A stretch of DNA of 64,000 nt, taken from positions 55,178,456 to 55,242,455 of the forward strand of contig NC_087067.1 in NCBI RefSeq assembly GCF_963678635.1. Reading direction: 5' to 3'. The DNA comes from Symsagittifera roscoffensis (Eukaryota > Xenacoelomorpha > Acoela > Convolutidae). Under the pieces are notes generated by a model. The model worked only from the letters and a program-made list of their open reading frames with translations, was not told where the DNA came from and searched no databases. The translations under genes were made by a program, and so were the position numbers. Below, piece by piece: positions 1-12,400 of this stretch. Each line of letters starts with the position of its first letter. Position 1 is the first letter of the stretch.

Positions 1-741
1 GTCTTTCATATTGAAAACCAGTTTAATTCATCTTGGTATGATTAACTAAAACTACTGAGCCGAAAAAAACTAAGATTTTTTGGCTATGAATTTTCCCAAT
101 CATTATTGGACAACCTGTATGCAATTCTAGAACTTCCCTATGATCTTTAAAAACTGCATTCAAATAAATGAGAACTGTGTAAAAACATGTTTCATTGGTT
201 TTAGTTTGTCAAGCCTGCAAAAAGAGCAGACTAACCAAACTAAACCAGAGAGGCTCGTATAAGTGTAAAATCCCGGAAATTCCTTAAAGTTACTGTGCAA
301 AAAGCACAGAGTTGCCGGCTGCTGTGCAAGTAGCAGAGAATATTCCGACCATATTTATAAGAAAAACTGTAGAAAAAAAATGTTTTTCTTTCCTTTTCTC
401 AAATTGAAGTCGTTGTTTGTAAGCAATGTGATAAAAAAAAACGTGGCGAAAATTAATAAATTATGCATAGTCGATTTCCTTTTGTCCAAAAAATGATTTA
501 AAAAAACAAATATTGAGAACGTTCTACTAGTGTTTAAATTTTTTTCAAAATATTTTTTAAATTTTTTTGGAAAAAAATAGTTTTCGTTAGGTAGCGTTAA
601 GTCAAGTTAAATTTCAGCCTAGGAAGCGCTTTCGTTTTAATTAAATCAAATTTTTTTATCCACGAAGTTTTTGTCAGATAAATAATACATAGAAAATCAT
701 GACATACAAAAATGGCAGTCCTGAGTAAAGCAGCATTTTTT
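1..741 (+). repeat. Dispersed direct repeat, copy A (cut by window edge)
   Basis: This segment recurs at 1880-2630 with roughly 95% identity by eye, starting at the shared words GTCTTTCATATTGAAAACCA. Both copies end near the same point (after GAGTAAAG/GAGTAAAGTAGC). No terminal inverted repeats or coding potential were seen. Because copy A begins at base 1, the true left end may lie outside the window. The family is unidentified. Confidence 0.85.
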
Positions 742-1879
742 TCAAAATTAAGAAAGTTTAACTTAAGCATGCTCAAATTGTTCTCAAAGGAAGTAGATTT
801 TGATGCTTGATCATATACGCTATAGATCTAATTTGGTGGGATAATAGAACGAAACTTAAGCCAAAATTGAAAGCAATTATAAATCTGTAACAAGGTTGCT
901 CGTATTAGGGCGAAGCCCTGATTGTTCCGACTGCCTTTTAGGGTTTATGGGGCAGTAATAACATTAAAAAAATAAGTATAAAAAATGATAAATTTTTTTT
1001 GTAAATTTGAAATTTTTTATGAAAATCATCCCCCCACACGCCGCTATGAAGTACACAAGCATAATTTTCGCTCCTTGTAACAAATCAATTATGGCAAATA
1101 AGCTTTTTTCAACCAATTTGGAACGATTTCTAAGACGGATTAACTCTCCGCTTACGCGTCGATAGCGCGAAATGGATCGCGCGTTAATTGTCCCAAATTG
1201 GCCAGAATAGCAATCTTTAAACCCCCATAACTTTACAAAAATGGGCTTAGGACAACAATACCTTTTGAATGATATTAAAAAATTCCGTCAAAAAAGGTTA
1301 GTTAAAAGTTCGAAAATTGCCTGAAAAAAAGAACCACCCCGAGCACAAGTATTCAGTTACTTTCGTATCAAAAGTTACATTCAATCAAAAAATCACTCGT
1401 TTAAAAGCCAAAATTGCTCGGAAAAAAACCACCCGAGCACAAATAATCCGTCATTTCAAAGGCGAATCCAGGATTTTCTCGAGGGGGTGGGGATTGTAAA
1501 TAAAAATTCGAAATTTCTGTCGATATTAATTTCAGATTGACGAAAAGAATTTTTTGAGCACTCCCAAATGACTTAAAAGACCCAATTTGGATTATGATTC
1601 TGCGCCGCCATTTTTGGGAAAAACAGGCTAAAAAGGCGTATTAGGCACCTTTTGGTAAGTTTTGACCGAAAAATCGCGTTTTTTGTGGCGCGCGCTCCCC
1701 CTCAATGTTAGAATTTTCTGGCAGCAAAGGTGCCTTTAGAAAATTTTTAAGGTCATTCAGCCAAAATTTTAAAAATTTTAGAGTTACTCAATCCCCTGCG
1801 TTGGGTCAGCAGGGGGTCAAATTCCTGAGAAAAAAGGAAGCGTCAACCCCACAGTCCCCTGCATTTCTTACTGGTTTTC
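742..1879. other. Unannotated AT-rich spacer between repeat copies
   Basis: No gene is supported. The stretch has short internal repetitions (two versions of a block around GCTCGGAAAAAAACCACCC near 1315-1450) and only short non-conserved open frames. It may belong to the same repeat unit as the flanking copies, giving a period of about 1.88 kb, but only one copy is visible. Confidence 0.5.
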
Positions 1880-2630
1880 AGTGTCTTTCATATTGAAAAC
1901 CAGTTTAATTCATCTTGGTATGATTAACTAAAACTACTGAGCCGAAAAAAACTAAGATTTTTTGGCAATGAAATTTCCCAATCATTATTGGACAACCTGT
2001 ATGAAATTCTAGAACTTCTATGATCTTTAAAAACTGCATTCAAATAAATGAGTACTGTGTAAAAACATGTTTCAGTGGTTTTAGTTTGTCAAGCCTGCAA
2101 AAAGAGCAGACTAACCAAAATAAACCAGAGGGGCTCGTATTAGGGTAAAATCCCGAAAATTCCTTAAAGTTGCTGTGCAAAAAGGACAGAGTTGCCGGCT
2201 GCTGTGCAAGTAGCACAGAATATTCCGACCATATTTATAAGAAAAACTGTAGAAAAAAAAATGTTTTTCTTTCCTTTTCTCAAATTGAAGTCGTTGTTTG
2301 TAAGCAATGTGATAAAAAAAAAACAAACGTGGCGAAAATTAATAAATTATGCATAATCGATTTCCTTTTGTCCAAAAAATGATTTAAAAAAACAAATATT
2401 GAGAACGTTCTTCTAGTGTTTAAATTTTTTGCACAATTATTTTAAAATGTTTTTGGAAAAAAAAAAGTTTTGGTTAGGTAGCGTTAAGCTAAGACAAATT
2501 CTTGCTTAGGAAGCGCTTTCGTTTTAATTAAACCAAATTTTTTTAGCCACAAATTTTTGTCAGATAAATGATACATAGAAAGTCATGACATACAAAAATG
2601 GCACAGTCCTGAGTAAAGTAGCATTTTTTA
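1880..2630 (+). repeat. Dispersed direct repeat, copy B
   Basis: This is the second copy of the 1-741 segment in the same orientation, with scattered substitutions and small indels (for example an extra AAACAA near 2320). The short open frames inside it on both strands are present because the repeat is AT-rich and show no protein-like features. Confidence 0.85.
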
Positions 2631-3340
2631 AATTTAGGGTAAATAAAAAATAAAAAATATAAAATAATTTAATATTAAAAAATTCAAAAATTAAAAATAT
2701 AAAATAAAAACCCATTATGATCAACATTTCTACAAAAAAGCAGAGCTGTTATCCAGGTCCATGAGTTTCCGAAAAAAAATTCAAAAAATAGTATATAAAA
2801 TGAAAATCAGAATATATTCGCGTATAATTTGAATGACTTTTATGTGAAAAAACGTCATACAAAAAGGGATCGGGACAAGTTTGAGTTTAAACTAGATGAA
2901 ATTCCTTCAATTCGACTTCTCATTGTTTGCCGATAGGAGTGTCACGATTACCGAAAAAATGTGAAACAATGTTTTTGTCAAAACTTTTCAAAAAAGTCGT
3001 AATTATTTATGATGCTTTATCTTTACGATGCTAACTTTTCTTAAAAATCGAAGCAAAAAAAAGAATAACCTATTGGCGTTCAAGCACCAGAGCTTTTTGA
3101 CAAGAAAATTAAGATAAAAAGCAAAAAAAAAGAATAGCAATTGTATTATTTTGGATAACTTTTGCTCTCCCGCACCTCACATAATTACCAATTTTAAGGA
3201 GTAACATTTTACAAGCTAAAGCATGAAATTTAAAATGTTCTGATAGCCTTTTTTCTACTTTGCCACATTGAAAGGAAAGGTTGCATGGCGAACAAGCCAA
3301 CTATTTGAACAGATTTGTTCTTCATACCTGACATTGTAAC
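2631..3340. other. AT-rich intergenic stretch, nothing recognised
   Basis: Low-complexity A/T sequence (2630-2720), then unique-looking sequence without a supportable gene. The last eight bases (3333-3340, ATTGTAAC) are the left target-site duplication of the following MITE. Confidence 0.5.
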
Positions 3341-4200
3341 TAGGGTTATGCGGATTTATTTACTAGTAAGTAAGTTACTGGTAAATGTACTAGTAACTTA
3401 CTAGCAAGTAAAATAAGGCTTTTTTCTAATAATTTGAACCAAAATGAAATTTTTGAAAGAAATGAGGCTCAGTTATTAGTTGAAAGAGCAGATAAGCTTG
3501 TTTTTTTTATACTTCAACGCTGCTTTACTTGATAATACTGATCATAATGACTATTTGGGGGTTGAGAAATTAGACGATAAGCAAATTAGACGGAGGCACT
3601 GAAAAGGAAATTAGACATTTTTGCAAAACTGCAATTGTGAGAAAAAGACGAAAGTAAGAGAGATTAAAATTGTTTGCCGACAAATTGCGTTTTTAAAAAA
3701 ACAAAATTGTTAGCAGACAACAGTTAAATTTCGGTAGCCAAAACTTTTACATGTCAATTATGCATAATTTATTCAATTCAAAACTCTTCTGTAATATTTG
3801 GATTTGACATTTTATATTCATTTAAATTAATTGTTCGATAGGTTCTCTCATTTAACATTCTTTTTGTATTTGTGAAGCTTGACCTTTAAGGAAACATTTT
3901 GCTGTCCCTTTCCGTTTCGTAGCAGTGACGTCTAAAATGCCAGATCTGTAAAAATTTCCGTCTAATTTAGTTTTTGTAGCATCCGTCTAATTTGCTAATC
4001 GTCCAATTTCTTAGGCCCGATTGTTTCGCTGATTTTCAGTTTGTGTAAAATGAATAACCTTCAAACTTAGTAGTTTTCAAGCAGACTCTGAGTTTTTGAA
4101 ACTTACTAGTAAGTAAAAGTAACTTACTTGTAAAAAAGTGGTAACTTACTAGTAATTTACCAGCAAACAAATTTAACCTACTAATAACTGCACAACCCTA
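3341..4200. mobile_element. Non-autonomous hAT-type element (MITE), 860 bp
   Basis: The ends form imperfect terminal inverted repeats: TAGGGTTATGCGGATTTAT at the left and, read on the other strand, TAGGGTTGTGCAGTTAT at the right. They are followed inward on both sides by repeats of ACTAGTAAGT/ACTTACTAGT. The element is flanked by a perfect 8-bp direct duplication ATTGTAAC (3333-3340 and 4201-4208). Eight-bp duplications and terminal repeats of this kind are typical of hAT transposons. No transposase frame is present, so it must have been mobilised in trans. A second inverted-repeat structure lies inside it (3565-4016). Confidence 0.85.
3565..4016. repeat. Inverted-repeat structure nested in the hAT MITE
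   Basis: The left arm (about 3565-3630) begins GAAATTAGACGATAAGCAAA. The right arm (about 3950-4015), read on the opposite strand, begins GAAATTGGACGATTAGCAAA. The arms of about 65 bp carry reiterated AAATTAGACGG motifs. This looks like a second palindromic MITE inserted in the first, although I could not define a target duplication. Confidence 0.6.
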
Positions 4201-4401
4201 ATTGTAACATTGTTTAAATGCAGCACTATTTGGACCTGATGAAGACTAATTGATGATGGGATCTACGTGGTCATTTGCATGACTCACATATGACAATTTA
4301 CGGTGATCAGGTCTGATTCTACCAACGACTTCAGTACTGGGACTTTCATTTTAACAAATGTAAATAATGCCTCTTATAACAAAAAACTCAACTGTTGGAG
4401 C

Positions 4402-4617
4402 CAGAGGCGCCATCTAGGGTTTTTTTGAGGAGGAGCGGACTTTCAAAAGATGTTAAAATTTTGTTAAGAGTTTTTTTTAATGGTATGACCAAATCGATTT
4501 TCGCGCATTCCACAAACGTTATCAGGAATTAATTTGGCTTTAAAAATGTAAAAATGTTTTTTTTGGGGGGGGGATGGGGGTTGAGCGTCGCTGGCTTCCC
4601 TCCCTAAACCGCCACTG
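4402..4617. mobile_element. Possible short hAT-like MITE (about 216 bp)
   Basis: The left end is CAGAGGCGCCATCTAGGG. The right end on the other strand is CAGTGGCGGTTTAGGG. CAGTGGCG-type ends are common among hAT elements. TGGAGC flanks both sides (4396-4401 and 4619-4624), but with one extra base on the right, so the expected 8-bp duplication is imperfect. No coding content. Confidence 0.45.
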
Positions 4618-4625
4618 ATGGAGCT

Positions 4626-5640
4626 CATGCTTTGATGAGCCAAAAACCGGAAAAAACTTTTTTGACAGATTTTTCTGCCGCTTGTTTGGAAGGAGCAATA
4701 AATTTTTTGTGGCTAGAAATAACGGGCCAAAATTTATAGAAATAGAGCATTAGGTTTATGAAAGTAAAGATGAAGATTTAATAATGACAACTTATTTAAA
4801 ATCGACCGCCTCAACCAGGTGGGGGATCGTATCGTATTATCTTTGAGGCAGGAGCGATTTTTCAAAAATAGTCGAAGATATTGCCGTTTGCTTTCTAAGG
4901 GTAAGAGAAATGAGCTCTTTTTCACACCCTCTCCTCCTTCACCCCGCAAATTTTTATAACAATCCGACAATGTGAACAGAAAAATTACTCTAAAAACTCT
5001 GCAAGTGGGGGAAAAGGAAAAAGAGCCAAGAAGTGTTCCTTGGATCTCCTGAAACACATTGAAAAGACAAAGTCGTTTGGTAAGCGTTTAGGCCCGACAG
5101 GCAAGTTTTGAAGATTGAGCACTCAGAGCGAAAAATAGTGCGAAAGGGGTAATGATGAAGGATGTAAGGCTCATAGAGAGGAGGAGGGGGACTCAACGCC
5201 GTCCTAAAACTCGTCCCTACTTGAACACCTCAACAACTGCAACCCCCCTCTCCCTCCTTTTGACTGAGGGCATGACTCACACTAGGAGCAGAAAGACTGC
5301 GGCGGGCGACACCAGCAGAGAGTATCTCTTCTTTCGCCGCCTCATCCCCCCACACTCTCACACAGAGAGGGAGAAACACTACAGTAGATCTATTTGTCTG
5401 ACTGTCTGTCCTCTCACAACACACAGTCGAGAGGAAACTTTGCTTTCTTCTGATAACCTAATCCGGTGAAGCTTTAATCAGAAAATTAAATCAGAGCGAA
5501 TTAAATTTGTTGCTAAAATATCAATGATGGATATAATTTATTTCGGTTACTTTGTGAGAAATTATATAATGTTGTAACAGAATAAGAGAAGTCAAGTGAC
5601 TAATTAGAAGGTTACAAATACAACAAGTGGATTCTCTTCA
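4626..5640. other. Intergenic region, no confident gene
   Basis: The stretch is less AT-rich around 5150-5460 and has open frames on both strands there, but no recognisable domain, signal peptide or bracketing splice sites. It could include distal promoter of the CAP gene or the 3' end of a - strand transcript. Confidence 0.4.
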
Positions 5641-5647
5641 GCTCTTT

Positions 5648-5803
5648 TTAGTCCGCCACCAGCTGCTTGACTTTTCCATTCAAACCAATCGTGACTTCCG
5701 GAATCCACAGATTAGAATCCATGTAGCCAGTTTTACATGCAACTCGTATGAGTAACTGGCTGGAAAAAGCGGGGCAACAATCGCCGTTCGTTTCATTCGT
5801 GGA
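5648..5803 (-). CDS. Candidate terminal exon of an unknown - strand gene
   Basis: On the - strand a strong acceptor (pyrimidine-rich tract then TTTTTCTGCAG) ends at 5804 and opens a 51-codon frame that stops at 5648. The peptide contains two adjacent Cys (GDCCPAF) and ends GKVKQLVAD. A good donor (CTGGAG/GTGAGAG) lies 61 bp upstream at 5865/5864, which would give a 61-bp intron. The preceding exon has no ATG in the matching frame, so the model is incomplete. The product is not recognised. It would be divergent with, and close to, the CAP gene promoter. Confidence 0.3.
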   Translation of the reverse strand, partial: STNETNGDCCPAFSSQLLIRVACKTGYMDSNLWIPEVTIGLNGKVKQLVAD

Positions 5804-5880
5804 CTGCAGAAAAAGGAGAGAAAACAGAGAAGAGATTAGAAGTCGCTTCACTTTCCACTCTCACCTCCAGACGAATCAGT

Positions 5881-5935
5881 TTGCTCTCTCTTGCTCTCTC
5901 TCTCTCTCTTCTTATTCCCTCCTTATTCCTCACAG
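5881..5935 (+). promoter_or_regulatory. Pyrimidine tract (CT repeats) ending in a CACAG acceptor
   Basis: A CT-rich run leads into TTATTCCTCACAG, which reads as a strong + strand 3' splice site about 360 bp upstream of the CAP start codon. It may mark a 5' UTR exon of that gene. The same run is purine-rich on the - strand, where the tentative - strand exon overlaps it. Confidence 0.3.
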
Positions 5936-6295
5936 TTGATCTCTTAAACTAGTGGACAAACAGAGATATCGTCAGATCCAACCGAAAATGAACAAACTCT
6001 CTTTCTGCCAATCATCCTTCAGGTCAGTCACTCATTCCCAGTTGTTTACTTTTCCTATTTCAATCAATGCCTGCCAATTAATCGCTTTATCCTCCTTTTT
6101 TCAAACGAATCATCCAAATTTTTGCATGGGGAAAACTATAAACAAAAATTCAACGCCGTAACACTTTGATTCATTGAGAACGAACGCAAAAAAACGATTG
6201 AATAAGGCCCTTTTTTGTTTTTTAAGTAGCTTTTTTGCCTGCTTTTAAATGAATGAGAAGAATTTGTGAGTGGATCGGTTGACAAGTTTGCTGCA

Positions 6296-6497
6296 ATGAG
6301 TCTTGTTTGCTGTTTTAGATGGACTGGAGTGCTGTGTGCTGCACCCCTGCCGACCTGGTGTTTGTCTGTGTTGTTTGTTGTGGCGCTGCACGTGAGTGTT
6401 GTGGGGAGTAACAGTGTGGAACAATATGCGTTGCAGTACCACAATAATCACAGAAGCAATGCGGGGCTGCAGCAGTTTCAGTGGGACGACAGTCTCG
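6296..6497 (+). CDS. CAP gene exon 1 (signal peptide, HNNHR motif)
   Basis: The ATG at 6296 is chosen because a hydrophobic segment follows it; an upstream in-frame GTG (6266) is less likely. The exon encodes the leader and the CAP start (YALQYHNNHRSNAGLQQFQW). The donor after CTCG at 6497 (gtcagt) leaves phase 1, so that G joins CC of exon 2 to make Ala and gives DSLASSAESW, as expected of CAP domains. Confidence 0.85.
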
Positions 6498-9400
6498 GTC
6501 AGTTCAGGAGAAGCAAGGTTTCTTAAGTTGATGGGAAAACCATCGGCTAACAAATAACTACTTAAACACAGAGACAAAGCGGAGCTTAGCCAGACTTGCG
6601 ATTCAAATGTATACACCGATGCTCAAAAAAAAATTTAAAGCGGATGAAAAGTCATACTCTCAAAAAATAAATCGACTCAGGAGAGTTCTTTAAGATACGA
6701 GTAGTTTGTTAGATTCCTTTTGAAAGGTTTTGATCAGATTAAACACTGTTTTATGTTCATTATCAATAGAATATCCATGTCTCTTGTTGATCCCAGATAC
6801 TTGGAAAAAAAACTAAATTAAATTATGTTGAAAAACGTCGGCGGAAAAATTGGAAAATAACTTGAATTGTTTACAATTTTGAAGATCAATCACTTCAATC
6901 ATAAAAATTATCGGAATATCAAAAAATTACAATATTTGCTTTACACATTTGGGAGATAGAAATAATAGGTCAACAAAAATAAAGTTTTTCAAGATTCAAA
7001 AAATTGTGAAATGAAACTTTTAACACAGAAGCGAAGCTGATCTTCACATCCTTTGCAATACAAAACGAGAAGGCCGGTGAAGAAAGTCAAAAAAATCGAA
7101 AACCCAAAAAACTAGGTTTGATTTATCAAAATGAATAAAGTTAATTTTGAAAGCATAACATGCCAATACAAAAATATGTAAGATAAGCATCGAAAAAAGT
7201 TTTGTAAGTGGTTAGAAAAAATCTTTTCGCTCGTTGATCGACGCAATGTGAGACCATTAAGCTGATATAATATAAGCAGAAACCTATGAAACCGAAAAAA
7301 GCAAAATTGAAAAGCCGTAATGAAATTCAAAAAAAAAATTAGACTAAAAAACAGTTATTCAGTCCCCCTGGCCCTCAAAGCACACACAAACAAAAATAAT
7401 TTCTGGCTCGGCGAACATTATAACGCAAGTTGCGGCCACTGCGAAACCTATCAAGCTGAAAAAAGTAAAGAAAGTAAAAAAGTGAGATTTTGGAACCTGA
7501 TCTAGACTACATTTTATGATTGGATAATTTAGATATTTTACCAATGTAAAGTATTTAATATTAACCAATCATGATCCATCTAACTAACAACCCACTTATT
7601 TGTAAGTGCTGAAGTTACTTGTAATTTCAGCACCAGAGAGATTTGAATTTAACTTAGAAATTAGTTGGACTCTCCCGAGCACTTCAGCAGCCGCAATAAA
7701 CCAGTATACCCTAGATCTATTGAGCCTAGCAGAGACTAGTTAAACAACCTGAGACTAGATAGTATAAGAGTAAGATTAGGATCGGTATTAGACTAAGAAG
7801 TTGCACGAATCTATCCGGCCGAAAATAAGATAGCGTGACGAGCAGACGGTGTACCCTATCCGAAATTACTCTATGAGTTAACCAACTCGGTCCTAACTCA
7901 TCTGGTGCGACCATAAGTCTCGAACAAGACCTTAATAGCTTAGAATTAACCAAAATAGATTAGAAATTAGACAAAAACATTTACAAAATGTTATACGACA
8001 ATAATTTAATCGAAATGTCTCTACGACTCAATAGATCAGAGCCAATATTCCGAACCATAACAGAACTACCCGGAATTGGAAGAAGACCTCGAACCAGAGA
8101 CGACATACGACAAAGTAGAAACTTGCCATATAGCTATATGATAGTTCGGCAAAAGCCAGAACAAACTTTTATATTTAGAATACTACTGGCAATGAATTTA
8201 GATTTTCATTTGCAAACATAAAACCTTGAAGTTAATCTTCAAAATCATTTCAGGCGCTAAACAAAATTATTAATATACAATAACGATTGATAAAAAGATC
8301 TAAGATCGTTTTCCTAAAACTCTGCAGTAGTATACAAAATATGTTTGAAAAATATTTATTGAAAAATAAAAAATAAAAATTAGTAGCATGACAATAAATG
8401 GTTAGTAATCATAAATCATCCTGTTGTTCCAGCTCCATCACCTAAAACATAACAGCAATCATAAACCCACTAATATCATCAAAACACTAAATCTTTCCTT
8501 TACACACATTTAAAATTTTATTAAAACTTAAATTCACTTAATTTTAAAACCAGATCATCAAGGCTTATCCTTGGATCTTAAATCATTTTCTACTTAATTA
8601 AATTTCAAATTTGATCATCAAGGCTTATCCTTGGATCAAACAGAACAACTTTGTTCTCCCCCACCCACTTAATTAGTGTCTAACGACCTCAAACGTCGAT
8701 TCACTACCCAACCCTTTCTAAAGACCCAAAATTAATAGAAATTTTTAAACAAAACTAATCATTCAAATTAGGATAAACAGTGAAGAACTTCGGTTATTCA
8801 TCCTTCACTTGACCCCCCCTCTTACCAGACCCAGGATAAATCTTAGACTTAGTAAGTTTAAAATAGTATCTAACGAACTACTCGCGTTCTAATTATACCT
8901 GAACCTTGTGGATCGATTTACTATTCTCCAACCCTTGAACACAATCACTACCCCTAAGTAAGATTAAGTAAGTTAACACCTTAACTTATACTAGTCACGA
9001 GAAAGTAAAAAATCATTCTTCGGAAGCGATATACTTTTCTCTCCAACCCTGAACAAATAGACCCAGGTTAAGCTAACCAAAAAATCGTAAGAACTAACAG
9101 TTTAGGAAAATAGAAATCATTTAACAACCTTTTGCATCCGTCATCCTAAACCTTATGTCATTTAAAAACCTAGGAAATAAACAAACAATCGTTTTACACA
9201 ATTGTGAAATAGATAACAAAAAATACGACCTTGTAATCACACCTCATACACAAACAGTTGGATACATTCGAACAAAACGACAAACACTAAAAAGAAAAAT
9301 AATAACGAAACAAAGACAAATAACACGAAAAAGATTTTCAAAAAATCGAAACGCATTTTCAGAATCAGAAACCAACAGTTTAGACGAACTTTACAAACTA

Positions 9401-12400
9401 AAAGAATCAATAGATAAAAATTACCCACTTCACGATCAATTATATTTCTCTGACTCAGAAACAACTTCAAATTCATCAAAAAGAGGAAAAAGAAGAATAA
9501 AAAAGCAGTATAAACACAAACCAGTACATTTATACAATTGGAATCAACCAATTCGACACATTAATAATTACATATTAACAGTCATCGAACGAAAAAATGA
9601 GCTCAACGCACACCCCAGGTGAAGAAAGTCCAGATGATGATGAAATCTTTCCTTTTATAGTAGATGCAACCACTGATAGAGGACAGCACATATTTTGCAA
9701 AAATTTACTATTAAATTTATTTGAACCCGGAATCAGTCCATGTAAAACAGAGTTCCCAGATGTAAAAATCAAAAGACAAATCATAGACCACTACTTAAAA
9801 GATATATGCAACATAACACAACAGTATGGAATCTACTCCATAGAATTCACCTCACCAAACCATAATAATAGAAAATATACAATTCAAACAGACGATCTTG
9901 ATTTAGAATTTTCAAAAGTTTTTTCAGAATATATAAAAAGCATCCAATATCATAACTCACAAAGAGCAAACTCCATATTCACCAATGAAGTTTTCGCAAT
10001 AATATATAGTTATATTTCGATATTAGAAAACGAAATCCCAATAACAAATGTCTCACCGACAGAAACATCTAAACATTTAAGAGTACGACATGAAATAACA
10101 CTACTCTCTAGTTATTTAAACATCATTAAAGAAAATTTCACGAAAGACGACGTTTCACAACATACAAAACACGATCTACAAAAAATTTTGGCATGGTTCA
10201 TAATAGATTATTTCACACACAATATTGATTTAATTGCACAAGCAAGAAAAAATTTTAGACCCCAAAACTCGAACGATGATACCGCTATCACAGAACAATC
10301 AGATTATGTTTGGGACCCCGAATGGTCTCATCCCGCATTTATAAGCTTCCCACAATCAATCTCAAGTCAAGCAATAAGTACGATATCTTACATAAGAGAT
10401 TATGTAAAAGTAATACCATTAACCATTGATGCAACACCATTAAACTATAATACATTTTTGCCCGATACACAAAATAATAGTTTAAACTCTACAGTTATAC
10501 ACAATGAAAACCTCAATGGAACTAGGAATCTTACTCAACAAGATATCCAGACACCATCACACTTCATAAATGAAGAAATTGTACACACAACAACTACACA
10601 ACAAAGTATTTCACCAATACGCCCAAATTTAACAACACCAAGAAATACAAATCCTTCACAAACACAGGTAACCTTACAATCAACCGTTAAACCTTCGGTT
10701 GCTCCTAAATATTCACATATGGATTACCAAACATACAGACCCATGACAATACCATCAAAAACACACAAAACATTCACTAGAAACAACTTTGCAGACCATA
10801 ATTATAATTATACACATCCATCAAAAACATATAACCAACCACAAAGAAATTTTAACCAATATACAAGATCTCGAAATTGGGATAACCCAATGACCCAACC
10901 TAATTCAATAAATTTCCAAACAAATCCTCCACAGGATCACAGTGAAAATTACCCATTTTTTCAACAAAATAAAAATAAAAAACAGACATCTTATCAAATG
11001 GATTATTTATCCTCAGATGATGATTTCTTACAACCAGATATATTTGCACCAAATACTCAAGAATATCGTAGACAAGGAATACAGAGAACACGTACAAATC
11101 ATAGAAATTTTTCTCCACAACCAATAGATGCACAACATCAACAACCAATTCAACAACAAAATCTAATTAATACACAATCTTTTCAACCAATTCAACAACA
11201 AAATCCAATGACTGCACACTCGTATCAACCATTACAAATGCAAAATGAAATACCACTCCCATATTATCTCCAACAACATGAAATAACAAGAAACCAACTT
11301 TCAAATTTTTCTCAAATGCCAAATGCAGCAGAATCATTACAAATGACAATGAATCCATACCTTATGGGTGGATCATCAATAACATCAAACAAACCTTTAA
11401 TGGTTTTCACAGGAACAGACCCTGAATACTCTGTAGAAGATTATTTAAATGCAGTAACAGCAAACCTGATTTTAAATATTGGACCTGAACCAATTAATAC
11501 GCCACTACATCAAAATTGGATACATCGACGCACAGCGTTAATACAAACAACCTTAGATGGCGCAGCCCAAAAATGGTTTTCAGTACTACCTCTAGAAATA
11601 AAATCAAACTGGAAAAGGTTTACACAAGAATTTTCAAAAATGTTTGACTCCGAAAGAAACAAACAACAACAAAGAGTTTTATGTAATGAAATTCGCAGAT
11701 TACCAAACGAAACCATCAAGCAAATAGCAGTACGAATCGAAACACTAGTTCGAAAAGCATATTCATTAAATACACATGACTATAAAAACACAAAGATGAC
11801 AGAAATCTTAATGATGACCTTAACACCACAATTAAGGAAAATAGCAATAAAAAAGAGAGCATCCCATCCTTCTTCAATTCGAGAACCCGATTTAGATTTT
11901 CGAAAACTAGTAGACAAATTAGAACAAGCAGAAATCACGATGAAACTAGAAGAAACGGAAAATCTGAAATTACAATACGTTAACAGAATTGAAACGACTC
12001 CCACTAATATTAATAATATACAGGAATCAGAGACAGACCTCGTTGAAAAAATCACTGAAATACTCAATATTTACGAAAAGAACCCGAACTTTAAAGGCAA
12101 ACCATCTTTCAAAAAATGGTGTAATTATTGCCGACGATACGGACATAGTATTTCCGAATGTAGACAAAAACAGCAAGACAATCAAAATAAACCTCAAAAA
12201 TATAAAGAACCAAATAAATCATTCTATCAATACATGAAAAAAGATCAAAATCTACCGAACAAAACAGTCCACAGCAACAACAGTTCAGGAAAACCACTCC
12301 CGAACAATACAAATTATACAAGAAATCAATCACCATATAACTCAAGTTATAGAGGAAGATCGCCAGAACGAAGAAATACACAAAATTCATCACAAAATCA

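Noticed and set aside
5152-5469. Open frames on both strands in a less AT-rich patch
   Set aside because: Low-complexity Arg/Thr-rich translation, no domain, and mutually overlapping frames.
5748-5939. + strand ORF overlapping the candidate - strand exon
   Set aside because: It crosses a strong pyrimidine/acceptor region and has no protein-like features; the - strand reading has better splice evidence, though still weak.
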